A DNA stretch of 64,000 nt from Patiria pectinifera (lineage: Eukaryota; Echinodermata; Asteroidea; Valvatida; Asterinidae): the NCBI GenBank assembly GCA_029964075.1, contig CM057146.1, forward strand, positions 14,403,501 through 14,467,500, in the 5' to 3' direction. Within the stretch, counting starts at the first letter, position 1. Every line of letters begins with the position of its first letter. Both the position numbers and the translations under genes were made by a program. Of the stretch, positions 24,110 through 36,321 are shown in pieces. The notes under the pieces were generated by a model. It ran no database searches. It had not been told where the DNA came from and saw only the letters and a list, made by a program, of their open reading frames with translations.

Positions 24110-27100
24110 ATGCAAAGGACCGGGGTCTTGAGGGCCACCTTACTGGTGCTCTTGCTCGCCACTCCGGCGCTTTGCCAGGAGCCCAAGACGAAGCGACCGC
24201 CTGCCGTCCTGTCCAACCTGTCGTTCTTCAACCTGACCGGCAGGCCGCTGCTGCCGGGCGAGCTGAACACGGGAGACGGCGAGACATCCATGACTCCCCG
24301 GGACATCCAGAGAACGGTGGACAGGCACAACGAGCATAGGAAGAACAGGAAGGCTAGTGACATGCAGTATATGGTAAGGTTGCGTGTCACTTCGAATCTG
24401 TCTGTCAACCTGACTGTATGTTTGACTATCCGTCTGTCTGTTGTGCAAGATGTTACTCAAAAGTAGCTCTCGCGACTTTGACTCAATTGGGTAGGGTGTA
24501 CTTAATGCCATTTATGTTTTCTGCAATGAAAGTTCCTCGAACAGGTTCTCCGCTGGTCTTTTTTTGTCCAAGTACCTGGAAAATTTTTCTTTTCAATTTC
24601 CTTTTCTCTGTAGACTTGGGATGCTACCTTGGCCACCATGGCCCAGCGCTGGGCCGAACGCTGCGTCTTCGAGCACGGCTTCGGGGAGAACATCTCCCCG
24701 TACGAGTCGGTGGGCCAGAACCTGTGGCTGCGGCCAGGCGACCCCAACAAGCCCATCTCCGGCGTGATAGCCACTGATGACTGGCACGATGAGATCAAGT
24801 ATTACTACTACGACAGCGGCGCATGCTCTAATGTCTGTGGCCATTACACACAGGTAAGAAGTTATATCGTAATGAATTCATCAAAGGTCATTGACATTAA
24901 TACACTGGCAGATCATGCTTAAGGAGGACACGGGGCCATTTCTCCGTCCCTTATCCCCCATCCCCAACCAAACATATGCCGATTCTTTAATAAGGGAATG
25001 TGTGCTTGGCCGGTTTTAAATACTCCGTTTAAGACCGGTTGGAGACTGGGTGTTGATAATTTCCCGAGCCGAAACTTTTCGGTCCAAAAGTCCAAAACAA
25101 GTCAACAATTATAAATTTCTAACGATTTGTTTAAACATATTGGCAATTGACGTCATGTTTTTCGAAACACTCCTTTAGCTATATTATGGTAAGTCCCCTT
25201 TGCGAGTATATACGTAAACAACTCTTCATATGAGATATGAGATTGGTGTGCGCGTCACGCGTAATGTGCATTGTGACGCAGAATGCAGCTGTGCCGGTGT
25301 ATTGTGAATTTAGGACTATGAAATACTGATTCACTGGTATTGTTGCTACATGGCACATTGTTCAACCAATAAAACGGTAAAAGGCACCGGATTTCATAGG
25401 GGTCGAAATTTCATGTAAGTGTTTAAGACCAGCCAGCCGTTCTTTATCAACCGTCTAAAACCGGCTACGTGACGGGCTCTCAACCAATAGGAATGGGTAA
25501 ACTGTCTTAGTTATTTATGAATAATTAAACCAGAGTAGAAGTGTAGAGGACTCGTCTTAAATCGATGCTGTTGTCTACTTATTCGCGTTCCATCAACTCA
25601 TTCACGAAATAAAACGGAAAATATTAGAAAAAAGGGAAGAGCGCCCCTAGTGGCATATGAGGCTTACCCCCACCCCATGCCGCCGTTTCTGGAGTTTGCA
25701 ACGGATTGCCCTTAAAATTGTGCCCTCCCACTAACCCCCTCCCCCCCCAAAAAAAAACACACCCAAAACGTTACGGATCCGTCGGTGCATTGCATTGCAA
25801 CATTCTTAGTAATGTTTCGGTTTCAGATAGTAAATCGTTCCTTTAAAAATTTCTCGACACTTTGCGATGACTATATGAACACCCATTGAAGTTACTGGTT
25901 TGAGATGCGTCTGTCTTCATGTGCAGACGTAAGAGTTACATTCTCAACTCGAATGATCGCTTTAAATTGTATTGCGTCATAGGTGGTGTGGGCGGAGACC
26001 GACAAGATAGGGTGTGGTCTGGCCTACTGTGGTTACATCAGCGGCTACCGAGATGCATGGAACTTCGTCTGTAACTACGGCCCAGCGTAAGTACTTTAAT
26101 TTTACACACACGAGAAGAAAATGTGGAGGTACCAATAATATTAGCGAGGCCATGGTTGAGTATGAGCATAGTTTCAAACTTGCTATGCTTCATTGCTGCT
26201 GTTAGCCTATTTGAGATATATGGCGGACACAATATTTGGTTTGGGTAAATACAAGAAATTTATCTAAATCTATCGCCCTACCCCGCAAACAGGACAGGGA
26301 CGCTGAGATTCTGATGAGCTTCAAATCTTGTGAAGAAGGAAGTGACCTACCTATGTATAAATCATCTGGCTGCAGCTAGCCGTTCCGTTAGAGACTTAGA
26401 CATGAATGCGCAAATTCTATCCGAAAACTTCCCATAGAATTGCGCACATTCCATACCGGATGTGATTTCTGTTTCATTGCGGACCATGTGGACACATTTT
26501 GAGCGTCACATATGCAATCCGACCGTTCGTAATTCGAAACGGAGCCTGAGCGAGTGACGGGAATTGTAAATTTACAACACAGATAAGTTTTACAGAATTT
26601 CCTACATTATTACTCTTTTCAACGAGAGAAAAACATCTTTAAATGGGAAAAAAGAGTTATGAATCAGTCTTAACGGCCGTTTCACACCTTGCAGAGTCAT
26701 GACCTTGATGACGCACAGGTCACTGGTCACGCAAAATCCAACCAATCAAAGGGTGAATTCATCAGAGTATCCCAGCGTCCTGTTTGCAGGGCGGGGGTAC
26801 GAGCGAAAGCTAAATCAAACAGCGCCCTCCTATTGTGTCAGCCATCTCGCAAAATACTCTAATAAGAGGACTAGACTTAATATGTAAGTTAAACACACAT
26901 TTACGAAAGGTTTCGGTTTCAGGTGGTTTGTTTTAGAAAGAGTTTTTTTTTCTTGTTTTTTTTTTAAATAATAACTTTTGCTCTTGGCAATCAACAGAGG
27001 TAACTTCTATGGGCAGAAACCGTACAACCTTGGTGATGTGTGTACTGACTGCCCGACTAATAGCCCCTTCTGTTTTAACGGACTATGCCGTGAGTGAACC

Positions 27101-30100
27101 ATTGACATTCCATGGGAAATCAGTGGGTATCTTTTGCTTCGATGTGGTATCGAATATTTAAATTGCTTTTCACTGTACTGTTAGACTTCTTTTGCATGCA
27201 GGGTCACTTTTGTGTCCCTTCTTAAATAGGGAAAATACAAAGTTGTCAGTTTTTGATATAAGACACATTGGTGACATTGTCTGTTAATTGTATGTAAATC
27301 ATATCGAGTTTTCAAAAGTCACAAGCATAATCAAGATTATACCATTTCAAATCTTCCCCATTAGGTCTTTGCAACATAGAAGAGCCTGGCTGTTGTGAGT
27401 ACATAATTTCTGTATGAAATTTGAAATGTGAAATTTGAAATTAAAAAACTTAACATGGACACCGTATTTATTTACATCTTGTTGCTTTAGTAACAAGAAG
27501 ACTTGGTTTCTGACCATGGGCAGGGGCGGCGGAACCGGGGGCTGGGGGGGGGGGCTTTTGTCCATTCTCGGTTTTGAATAGCACCCCCTATGTTGGAAGA
27601 TGGTACCAGGCCCCCTTTTGATTTTACAGCGGCAAAGTGTCCGGGGGAAAATGCGTGTCGACCTTTGAGCATGGATGTCCTGAAACAAAAAGGTGAGCAA
27701 GTGCCCCTTTTTGGTGATGCCCCCCCCCCCAGTTTCAAACCCATTCCGCCGCCGCTGACCATGGGACACCCAGTGACAATAAAAGCTCCGTATATTGTCA
27801 ATGACTAATCGTTTGTTTTCCAGCTTGCCCGATAACCTGCCAGAACTGTGGGAAACTTAACAGGAACAGATGTCAATGTGAATGCCCCAACGGCTTCCAT
27901 GGAGCTCAGTGTGCCGGTAAGCGATCACCCTCTCTCTTTTTTGGGTGTGTGTGGGGGGGGGGGGGAGGGGGGGCACCCGAGTCTTTAATTTGCATAAAAC
28001 GACATATTAACTTGTTATGTGCCTGTGTTACAGTGACCTTAGGGGAAGAGGGAGAACTTGAAACGAATGAATCGCGGCTAAACACAGTGATTAGGCCTAT
28101 TAAACGAGAGAAACTTTTTTAATGCGGTTAAAAGTAAACGCACAAGGAAAACAACACGGAGGCGCCCTTAGAAAAGCAATTCACAAGGGGCGCTAAATAA
28201 CACGTACGCAGCATTCTGTCCGTCTGTCTGTCGGTCGGGCTGTCTGGCTGTATGGGCTACGTTGCAGAAACGTATTCAGGCATTATCGCAACGGACTATA
28301 GGTACTCAAGGCACTAGGAGTTATGTCTATTATTAGTTGAATGAAGTACATGGGAAATACAATACCCATTATGTTGCACCTTATAAGGGTTTACAAGGTG
28401 CTGCGGCCACTGCCAGAAACACCGGGGCAAACCCCTTCTCTTGGCGACAAGTGTTACTGGGTTCTTTAACGTGCATTACACAACAACACACGGGACCATC
28501 TTTACGTCCCATACGAATAACGAAGCAAACGTGGTAAAGTGCCTTGCTCAAGAGCACAAGCACCATGTTCCCACGGTCAGGATTCGAACCCACGTACAAC
28601 GGCACACGAGTCGAACACCGTTTAAACCACTGAACCACAGCACCCTTATTCTTATCCTAAGCAACCAATAAAAATGGAAACCCAGCTAAAATACCAACAT
28701 CGTGTCGATTTCCATGACTTATGCAATTCTATTTCCTTAACTTTCTGCCAAATAATTTCTGAATCTTGACTCCCCGTCTTTGGTAGAGGAGTGCGTAAAC
28801 TACCATCGCTGGTGCGGGGCCAATCCAGGATGGCCCGACGCGTCATATTGTTCCTTTGACCCGTCCGTTCCTACGGAATGCCCGCTCATGTGTGGCGGAT
28901 GCCGTAAGTACCAAAATTATCTTCTTCCCATTTTATAATTCCTATTCTATAAACCTGAGTTTATAATCTATGATATTTTTCTTTTTCTTTTAACAAATCA
29001 AGCAAGTGCACTTTATTTTTTAATGTTTTTAGAAAAGGTTAACGAACAAGGATATCGCCGACGAACTACCCTTAAGTTCACGGGTAGTACGCTAGTTTTA
29101 TGAATTCATGAGGTCGTACTTTCGAAATTAATTTTTTTCTCTTTGTAAAACCTTAAATTAATAAAGTCTATATTACTTGATGATATTGGTTTCAGAGGCA
29201 AGAGATCCTGGCTTCACATGTGGTAAGTATACCAATAAGTTTTCAATTCAAATAATTCCGATTTGGACTTTTTGTATGATGTTACTTTAGGTATGATCCG
29301 CTCATACGATAAAACTTACAACCCTAGCTCACCCTCAATTAAAGTCGTGTCATGGAAATGTGCCAGGTTGAGAAACTAGGGTGTGAGCTTACAAGCCATT
29401 TATCTTCAAAGCTGTAGGACCGGAAGGCAGTGTTGTAGTCGAGTATTTTTATTCCGAGTACCGAGTACTGCCGAGTACTTCGGTTGCCGAGTACGAGTAC
29501 GAGAAAGAGTGCTTGTACCTCCGAGTACAAGTACAGGTCTCAGAATACGAGTACTTGTACGTCCGGGTACGAGTGCGAGTACTTGTACTATCGAGTACGA
29601 GTACGAGTACTTGTTTTTCCGAATACGGCCATATGGCAAATGGTTCATTGTGTGTAATTGGTCCTGGCCGGCCCAGTCAATTCGAAATACAGACCCACTC
29701 ACGGCTAGCTGATAAATGTGTTTGTCCGGACGTGCACAGAGGAAAATCAGGAAACTTCCATTTCTCCACAAGCCAATCAACCATTTCAAACTGAAAGTAT
29801 TGATAAAGTCAAGCTATACCATTCCCCTGAGTATACTGCTATTCGAGTATGAGTACTTTGTTTTATCGAGTACTGCTATTCGAGTACGAGTACGAGTACT
29901 GCTATTCGAGTACGAGTACTTTGATGGTGGAGTACAATTTCGACATGTCGAGTACGAGTACTTTGCTGCCCGAGTACGAGTACCGTCATTTCGAGTGCGA
30001 GTACTTTGACATTCGAGTACGAGTACGAGTACTAACAAACAAGTACTCGAGTAGTACTCGAGTACGAGTACCGAGTATGAGTACTACGAAACTGCCGGAA

Positions 30101-33005
30101 GGGGAAGATCATGGCGTTGATTAAACAGTGGCATGTTTCGGTGTAAGTCAATAGGAGAGGCAGTGCTAAAGAAGAACTTGAATCGGCAGTTTTTCGTAGA
30201 AAAAAAAATAAACTCACAGATCGTTTTGACACATCGCAGGTACGTTCCAGCTGTTGTCCTTTACGATTCAACTCGGTGATCGAACACTTTATTTCCATCA
30301 GTGGGAGGATATCTGAGTCATAAAAATCAGACTTAATCGAGTCAATCACAAATCAGTAGAAAGTCAATTCACACGTCAGGTCAGAAGTAACAGGAGACGA
30401 ACAACGACAAAGGAATGCCATTTTTACAGTTCATTTAGATAGTTTGTGACTTGACTAGGGACTGGTGACCTGTGATGTCTTGTGACGACTTGTGTCTGAC
30501 TCGATTACAAGTCTGATAATTTTTTTTCCATGTTTTCGCTTTTCAGGCTTCTTATTCATGTACATTATACTTTAAGCAACAATACGTGTACCTCATTCTG
30601 TTTTACAAAGTCAAGTTAATCTTATCCGTTTCCCGCCAAAATAGATCCCAACCAGCCGGGACCGCCAGACGTTAACCCCACCCCAGACTTCCTCTGTAAC
30701 ACCGCCTTCGACTCGGTGGCCATGATCAACGGAGAATTGAATGTTGTCAAGGTATTAAGTCTCCCTAGTTCACATATGTTAACGTCTTGGTACCACACAC
30801 CGACTTGTCTACTCCCGTGTTTGTCTTTACCTAAAGCGCATGATCGATGAACCGGAAGCTGGGGTCAACATTTTATCATGGTCATCAATTTGCATTATTC
30901 CAAATGTTGAAAATTGTGAAGCTTTGATTTTTTTGTCCACGAATGTTATTTATTACTTTTGACTGGATAAGCATAGTCAGGAAACGAAATAACCCCAACG
31001 AATATGACGTCGCTCATGCTGTAACTCCTACAAGTTGGCGTATTCCCGTTACGGTAAAATTACGTCGGTTTTTGAAGTCAACTGGGCTGTGTCCGAATCG
31101 CATGGCTACGGCCGGAAACTACACGCGTACCTATAAAAGCCACTGGCAAGCGGCTGCAGCCACTTCCCGTAGACTCGTGTGCTATTGCTAGCCGAAGCAC
31201 TTGACTCTGACACTGTGTGCCGTGCATGCTATAAACCAAAATCATATGTGTCAATGCTCTTTTGTCATTTTTCACTTTGACCTTAAACCTCTTGACCTCA
31301 ATTCCGCTTTGTTGCTCCCAATCAGGGTAAGAGGTACTGGCGTTTTGACCGGCAAGGCAAGCTTATCTCTGAGCCCTCCGGTGAACTGCTGAGGAACTAC
31401 CACTCACTGGTCAAAAAGGGAGTCAAGGCGTTGTATCAGATCGGAACGCAGGGTGCGAACCAGGACACCATCACCTTGATTCGAGGTAAGGCCGTGTCTG
31501 TAATTCCTTGGTTACGACTTGCTTGAGCCTATGGAAGCGGCTGAAGCCCTTATATCATAGACAGTTGTATTTCTACAAGTCGTAGCCATGAAATTTGAAC
31601 GACTTAACGGGCCGTGTTTTCGCAACCCTATCCAGAAACATGTTCGTGCTGCCAAAGTGCTGACCATGCTGGAACGTGTTAACACAGGCTCGAGAAAATG
31701 CCGAACCAGGAACGTGTTCGTCACGGGCGTCCGAGTGTCGTAACCGAGTAGCCATAGTGGTTCTTTGCAGATTCACACTAACTCACAAGAGATTTAACTA
31801 CTTGATGTTACCACAAAACTGCATATCTATCATCTTTCCACCAAGCAAACCTTCAAGTCTTATATATCGCTTATTTGGATATTTTTTTATCAAACATTCT
31901 GAGCTCAGAAAATGTCATTCTCCGAAAAGCATAACATTGAGATTTCTTTTTTAGTGTACGAGGAACATAATTATTGCTTTGTTTTATCCATCACTTAGGC
32001 AAGAAGGTTTGGCGATTCAACGGCAATCGACAGCGTCTGCGCGGATGGCCCCGGAACCTGTATAACGACATCGGCATACGGGAAAAGATCGCTGCTGCCG
32101 TGCACGACGAGCGCTACGGCATTACGTACCTGATAGCAGCGAAGACATCGGACGTGTACGAGTACGATGAGGACGGAGCCCAGCTGGTACAAGACAGGCC
32201 CTCGGGTATCAATGCGGTATTCGGCGGGTTACCAACGAAGATCACATCTGCCTTCCGTCATGGTGGTGAGTATTGGTCTGCGTCCAACTTATACGGCTCG
32301 CAATTACACATGCCCATTAGAGGCAGAAGCCACTTTCCAGCCGCAGTCAAGTAATGCGGATGCAGTTTACAAAATGGTGAAAGTTCGAGCTGGACGGTTT
32401 GTTGACCGTGCTTGATTCATGGCTTGTTATACGCCAGCGCACTAATATTGAATGTGCAAATGTCACTAACTGATGATTCGGTAGAACGTCATCACGAAAC
32501 CTGTATTGGCCCTTAGACCTTGCAATGATGTTGTACATGTATACCATATCCGACAAAAACAAAACCCGTGGAAAGTATGTGTGGATTTGGAAGGGTGGAG
32601 GCCCAAACGTCATGCATGTCCATTATTTCACAACGAAACCGATCTAGTCTGACCAGTCAACAGGCTCTTAAACTCGCTGACTCATAATGCAATTCAGTTT
32701 ACCAATTAATGACCAATCAGTGCCCAGAGTATAATGATTATGCATATTCATTTATTGATAGCAAATCAGCGCACTCTACCTTGGTGTCCAAGCCAGGGTT
32801 CAACTGCTGCTAGAAACTCACTTGCCTGCTGTCAGTATTTTTTTTCGATCGTCATACGATGATGATGGATTTAATATCATTCTTTTTTTGTTTTAAAGGT
32901 TCGTTTTTCTTCCTGCGAGGGAAGAAGGTGTTCGAGGTGAACCAGAACTCCATGTCCGTGGTTGGGAATCCAGTCATCTTTGCGGAGAGATTTCTTGGGT
33001 GCTAG
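24110..33005 (+). CDS. Secreted CAP-EGF-ShKT-hemopexin fusion protein (CAP1)
   Basis: I do not recognise this as a named family. Twelve exons join in frame into 535 residues: 24110-24373, 24614-24853, 25983-26086, 26998-27089, 27365-27394, 27824-27916, 28787-28903, 29196-29222, 30645-30751, 31326-31485, 31999-32265, 32899-33005. Residues 1-22 are a signal peptide (MQRTGVLRATLLVLLLATPA then LC). A linker with sequons at N36 and N41 leads to a CAP/SCP domain (about 64-210) with HNEHR, FEHG, GHYTQ joined to VVW, and FVCNYGPAGNF. The presumed tetrad residues His109, Glu148 and His165 are present, but the position often Glu is Gln123 (VGQN). Then come a Cys-rich CAP tail, a 7-Cys EGF-like segment (about 244-274), a six-Cys ShKT domain (about 276-313), a Pro-rich linker, and four hemopexin blades from Cys340 to Cys535. 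The start is the ATG that opens a clean signal peptide; an upstream in-frame ATG at 24011 gives none. CAP proteins bind lipids or act as extracellular signals, and hemopexin domains of MMPs bind matrix and inhibitors. The role of this fusion is unknown. Confidence 0.9.
27365..27394 (+). other. Microexon 5 of CAP1 (30 nt, phase 1-1)
   Basis: It is flanked by ttccccattag and gtgagt. In frame it adds RLCNIEEPGC before SCPITCQNCG. The paralogous gene has a 33-nt exon at the same place (61985-62017) encoding HQCNPQSNSEC, which supports this one. Because it is a multiple of three with phase 1 at both ends, it could be skipped without a frameshift. Confidence 0.8.
27521..27757. mobile_element. hAT-type MITE with exact 8-bp target duplication
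   Basis: The ends are caggggcggcgga and ccgccgccgctg. The 8-bp duplication accatggg lies at 27513-27520 and 27758-27765. The interior has the family block (agcaccccctatgttgg, aaagtgtccggg). It sits in CAP1 intron 5. Confidence 0.88.
28372..28648 (-). mobile_element. tRNA-derived SINE
   Basis: Read on the minus strand it starts gggtgctgtggttcagtgg, a tRNA-like A box (28623-28637), and has the B box ggttcgaatcc at 28580-28590. A non-tRNA body follows with aaggcactttacc and gggacgtaaagatggtcccg. The tRNA-like part is not a working tRNA gene, since I see no intact cloverleaf with acceptor stem. It lies in CAP1 intron 6, opposite to transcription. Confidence 0.8.
28787..28903 (+). other. ShKT domain exon of CAP1
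   Basis: A single phase 1-1 exon encodes ECVNYHRWCGANPG, PDASYCSF, and TECPLMCGGC. The six cysteines fit the ShK-toxin-like fold used as a small disulfide module in many secreted animal proteins. Because the exon is symmetric, the whole domain can move by exon shuffling. Confidence 0.85.
29425..30095. repeat. GAGTAC-based degenerate tandem array in CAP1 intron 8
   Basis: The hexamer gagtac recurs dozens of times in two blocks (about 29437-29622 and 29830-30090), mostly as cgagtacgagtac with ttgtac or tttgcc variants. The blocks flank about 200 bp of unrelated sequence. The unit contains the palindrome gtac, so the array can pair with itself. Confidence 0.88.
30645..33005 (+). other. Hemopexin-domain exon block of CAP1 (exons 9-12)
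   Basis: Four blades can be read: CNTAFDSVAMINGELNVVK with GKRYWRF; ALYQIG with GKKVWRF; AAVHDERYGITYLI with VYEYDEDG; and TSAFRHGGSFFFLRG ending FAERFLGC. The first and last Cys match the disulfide that closes hemopexin propellers. Exon phases are 1 to 0, 0 to 1, 1 to 1, and 1 to stop, as in the neighbouring MMP except that one intron is absent. Confidence 0.9.
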
Positions 33006-33015
33006 TTGGAGAAAT

Positions 33016-33021
33016 ATTAAA
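33016..33021 (+). terminator. Candidate poly(A) signal of CAP1
   Basis: ATTAAA, the commonest variant of AATAAA, lies 11 bp after the stop codon. That would give a very short 3' UTR. No transcript data confirm it. Confidence 0.4.
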
Positions 33022-33116
33022 GACAGTCATGTAGGTTTGAGGAGAATTATAAGCTCACCCGCATGTCGGTGTAATTGTATCTACTTAATTACTCTACTCG
33101 ACTTGTTGTTTGGTTA

Positions 33117-33489
33117 TTAGGCCAATAAAAAAAAGTCGGTCTCTGATCAGACCGAAGTTCCGGAATTGATGTGGCGACGCGGGTTTTTTTTTTTTTTGGT
33201 GACCTTTTTTTCAAGCTTGTATTGTACAGACAAGGTGGGTACTATTTTGTTTGTTTTTTGTCCTCATTATACATTGGTGTCCTCCATAATTTGCCTTGGT
33301 ACCCTTTATCATTTGCCTTGGTGCAATTTTCCCATTCCTTGGTGCTCCTTGGTACAAAAAGTTGAGGAGGCGCGGCAATAGAGGGTGCTGTTGTAGCTTC
33401 CGTGTTAATTTGAAAAACAAAAATTTTGATGCGCATGATTAAAATCGACGCGCGCGCTGACCAGAGACCGAGTATTTTTTTTTGCCTTA
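33117..33489. mobile_element. MITE with tcggtctctggtc termini, copy 2
   Basis: Same family as 17998-18339. It begins taggccaat, an A-run and cggtctctgatcagaccg, and ends gaccagagaccgag, a T-run and gcctta. It lies about 110 bp past the CAP1 stop codon. Confidence 0.85.
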
Positions 33490-34613
33490 TGTTACCTTGA
33501 ATACGCAGTTCAATGTTTTTAATTACATATCGGCACCCTGTAATGTTCAAGACATATAAGCCTTTTGGCATATTTAGCGTGTTGTTTGTATAGATGCATT
33601 TATTAAAAATGACAGGAATCAGTTAAAATTGCCTATAGGCTAAAGCTGGTAAAGATTAAGTGACATGATGAGGCCTTATGAATTTCCATTTTACGGTATG
33701 AAAACGCGAAATCTCGTGAGCCAAAATTTGGAAGAATTCTTTGTTAAGCGGAAATTGTTGATTTGTTCAAATTCATTCCGAAATCAGTTTGGCTACACCG
33801 CTCGGGAAATCAGGTCCTCAAAATCCAGGGAACGGACTGCCAGACGCCCTGGACACGAGGTTGAATCCGATCAGATCTACTTTACTTATAGGTTTGCACT
33901 CTAAAAAGGTCCTCGGTCCGATTCGAACTGCATCCGGGTCGGATTTGACCCGACACATTTCCGGTTCAAGATGACACTTCCGGAGTCACATTCCCGGGCC
34001 ATTCGATCTAGAAAAAGTGAACCGTTGGAAAGAAACCGTAATTTTGTCCCAGAAAAGTGTCAATTTGAGTTGAGCAATTGTCATTTAGACCCAGACGAGT
34101 AGAAAGGTTCCTTTAAAGGAAAACAACTTTATTGATTTTAAACCGTTTGTTGAGATTTCGACGAACTGATTTTGACAATCTGAATCACGTCTCACCATCT
34201 GCCACCATAGCCTTTACATTCCAACTCACTTGTATTTGGTACAACTATACAGAGGGCGCTATATAATAAATGAACCTGTAGAAAAAAAAGGGAAGGCTGT
34301 GTCTGATTTCTATGGCTGTTGTCTGTAAAATTACTTGATAAATACTGACTGTATTCAGCTGCAAGCTAAATGGTTGATTTAGAATTTTTAATTTAAAGTG
34401 CAGACGATATGTCAAATTTCAAGGTACGAAGTAACAGTAGAAATGTTGGAAGCGAGAAAACTACCTGCTGTGTATCTTAGTAAGCTATAATTGAACTAGA
34501 AAGCACCCAGAGAGCGCAAACCTCCACCAAAGCTTAACAATTCCCCGCCATATTGTGCTAATGTGGGACCCTTTGGATGGGGCGTGAGAAATACCCAGAT
34601 TGGAAACAACCTA

Positions 34614-34821
34614 GGGCAAGTTCGCGCAAGGACTATAGTTAACCATTGTTCGACTAACGCTTGCCCGAACTCTGTCTAGTCGACGATGGTTAAAAACGTT
34701 TTGCAATGACATTTCGACCAGCGTTCGACTAGACGTTCGCACTTTGCTATTAGTGCGCAGGCGTAAGGTACGTCACAAATCAACCACTAGTCAACTAATA
34801 GTCCTTGCCCGAACTTGGCCC
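34614..34821. mobile_element. MITE with gggcaagttcg-gcaaggact termini, copy 1
   Basis: The left end gggcaagttcgcgcaaggac is inverted at the right as gtccttgcccgaacttggcc. The interior shares tttcgaccagcgttcga, attagtgcgcaggcgt and caaatcaaccactagtc with the copy at 40121-40413. Confidence 0.8.
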
Positions 34822-36131
34822 AAGGTGCGATGACCGTGAGTGTTGGAGGGCGCCATCTATTGACATGCTTGTCAGTACCATACTCGCATCAATGATGCAG
34901 AGTCCTTAAAACAAATCCTGGATCCAGACCCAGATCACGTCCAAAACCTAAAGGATTTCTACTTGTACCAAGGACTACCTCTACAAAAATGTTCATGCCA
35001 ATCCGTCTAAAACTATTTGAGTTATTTTGTTAAGACAAACCAACCAACTAACCAACCAACCGACAATATGAAAATATAACCTCGTTGGCAGAGGTAATGA
35101 AGAAACAGATTTATTTTCTGCACGTAACTGGAGCAAACCTGCTGTATAACTTGTGTAAAAATAATCTGTTGATTGGTCTTAAGGTCCATGCCAAGCCTGT
35201 TTAATTTGAAGTTGAAAAGAAAGTTAGGCTTCCAGCTTAGAGCTCCAAGGAACATCAATAAAAAGATAGATAGACCTGCCAACAATTTAATTCAACACAA
35301 ATAACAGCATTGTGAACTAACAGAAATATAAGGAAATACCTATTTTGTTGATATTAAATTTCACCTGTTGATTTGGAGCCAATGTCAAATGTTAGGGTCG
35401 AAAATTAAAAATTATGAAAGAGCGAGAAATGTCTGTCGTCTTATCCCTTCTACCCCCAACCCACCAAAGAAACATTAGTCATCAATGAATTAAGATATAA
35501 GCTGTAAGTTTCTGAACAAAGCGGATGTTATTAATAACGTCAGACAGAAATTCTCACCTGAATTTAAAACGGAAGAAAATGTAATGGTACGAAGTCGGAA
35601 AGGACCTTTACTTATCGACACATCTGAGGTCACGTTTTCCATGCAGTTGTGGACGGAAGAGCGAATAGAGAGAGTTGAGTCATTTTTTTCCCCGTCAGAC
35701 TTAGAAGCAAAGTCTAACCATCATAACTTTCTCACACCTGTTACCCTCTTGGGTCAACGTTTCCTTCAGCTATTCAGAAAGTGTCAGTGCAGAGCACATT
35801 TCCCACTAAATCATTGTACTTTCTCAAGCATATTCTCAAGTTATCATTTTTTTTCGAGGGTGGGCGGGGGACATTTACCTTCCCCATCCCCATTGACACC
35901 CCTGCAGACTACCATTTTGTAAAATGTGTATTATGACTTCCCACCAATTCCTTTTTTTTTTGCTTTTCCGGGGGGGGGGGGCAGCCCCCCCCCCCCTTGA
36001 CCCATCCTGGTGACGCCCATGAGGGGAATTTGCAATTTACAAATAAAATATGAATAGCCAGCTAACAACCGCTACGAGTAGTAACACCTTCGCCTGCTCT
36101 TGACCATTGTTGAAACAAAAAGCAGACTGGG

Positions 36132-36321
36132 CAGGGGCGGATCCAGGAATTTCTGCAGGGGGGGGGGGTCAGGCCGTTCAGATTTTTTATATGTCTGCAT
36201 GACTGTTGCGGACAGGCGGACATAAAGGTAATTATGATTACTATAATTGCTTTATATCTTGTTTGTGTGTGCCAGAGTAGGTTTTTTCCGACCCCCAAAG
36301 CCCCCTGTGGAACCGCGCCTG
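36132..36321. mobile_element. hAT-like MITE remnant
   Basis: The left end caggggcggatccagg is typical of the family. The right end is less certain (ggaaccgcgcctg). No exact target duplication is seen. Confidence 0.45.

Noticed and set aside
25010..25475. Possible MITE with ggccggttttaaa and complementary ends in CAP1 intron 2
   Set aside because: Only about 10 bp of the termini match and no target duplication or second copy was found.
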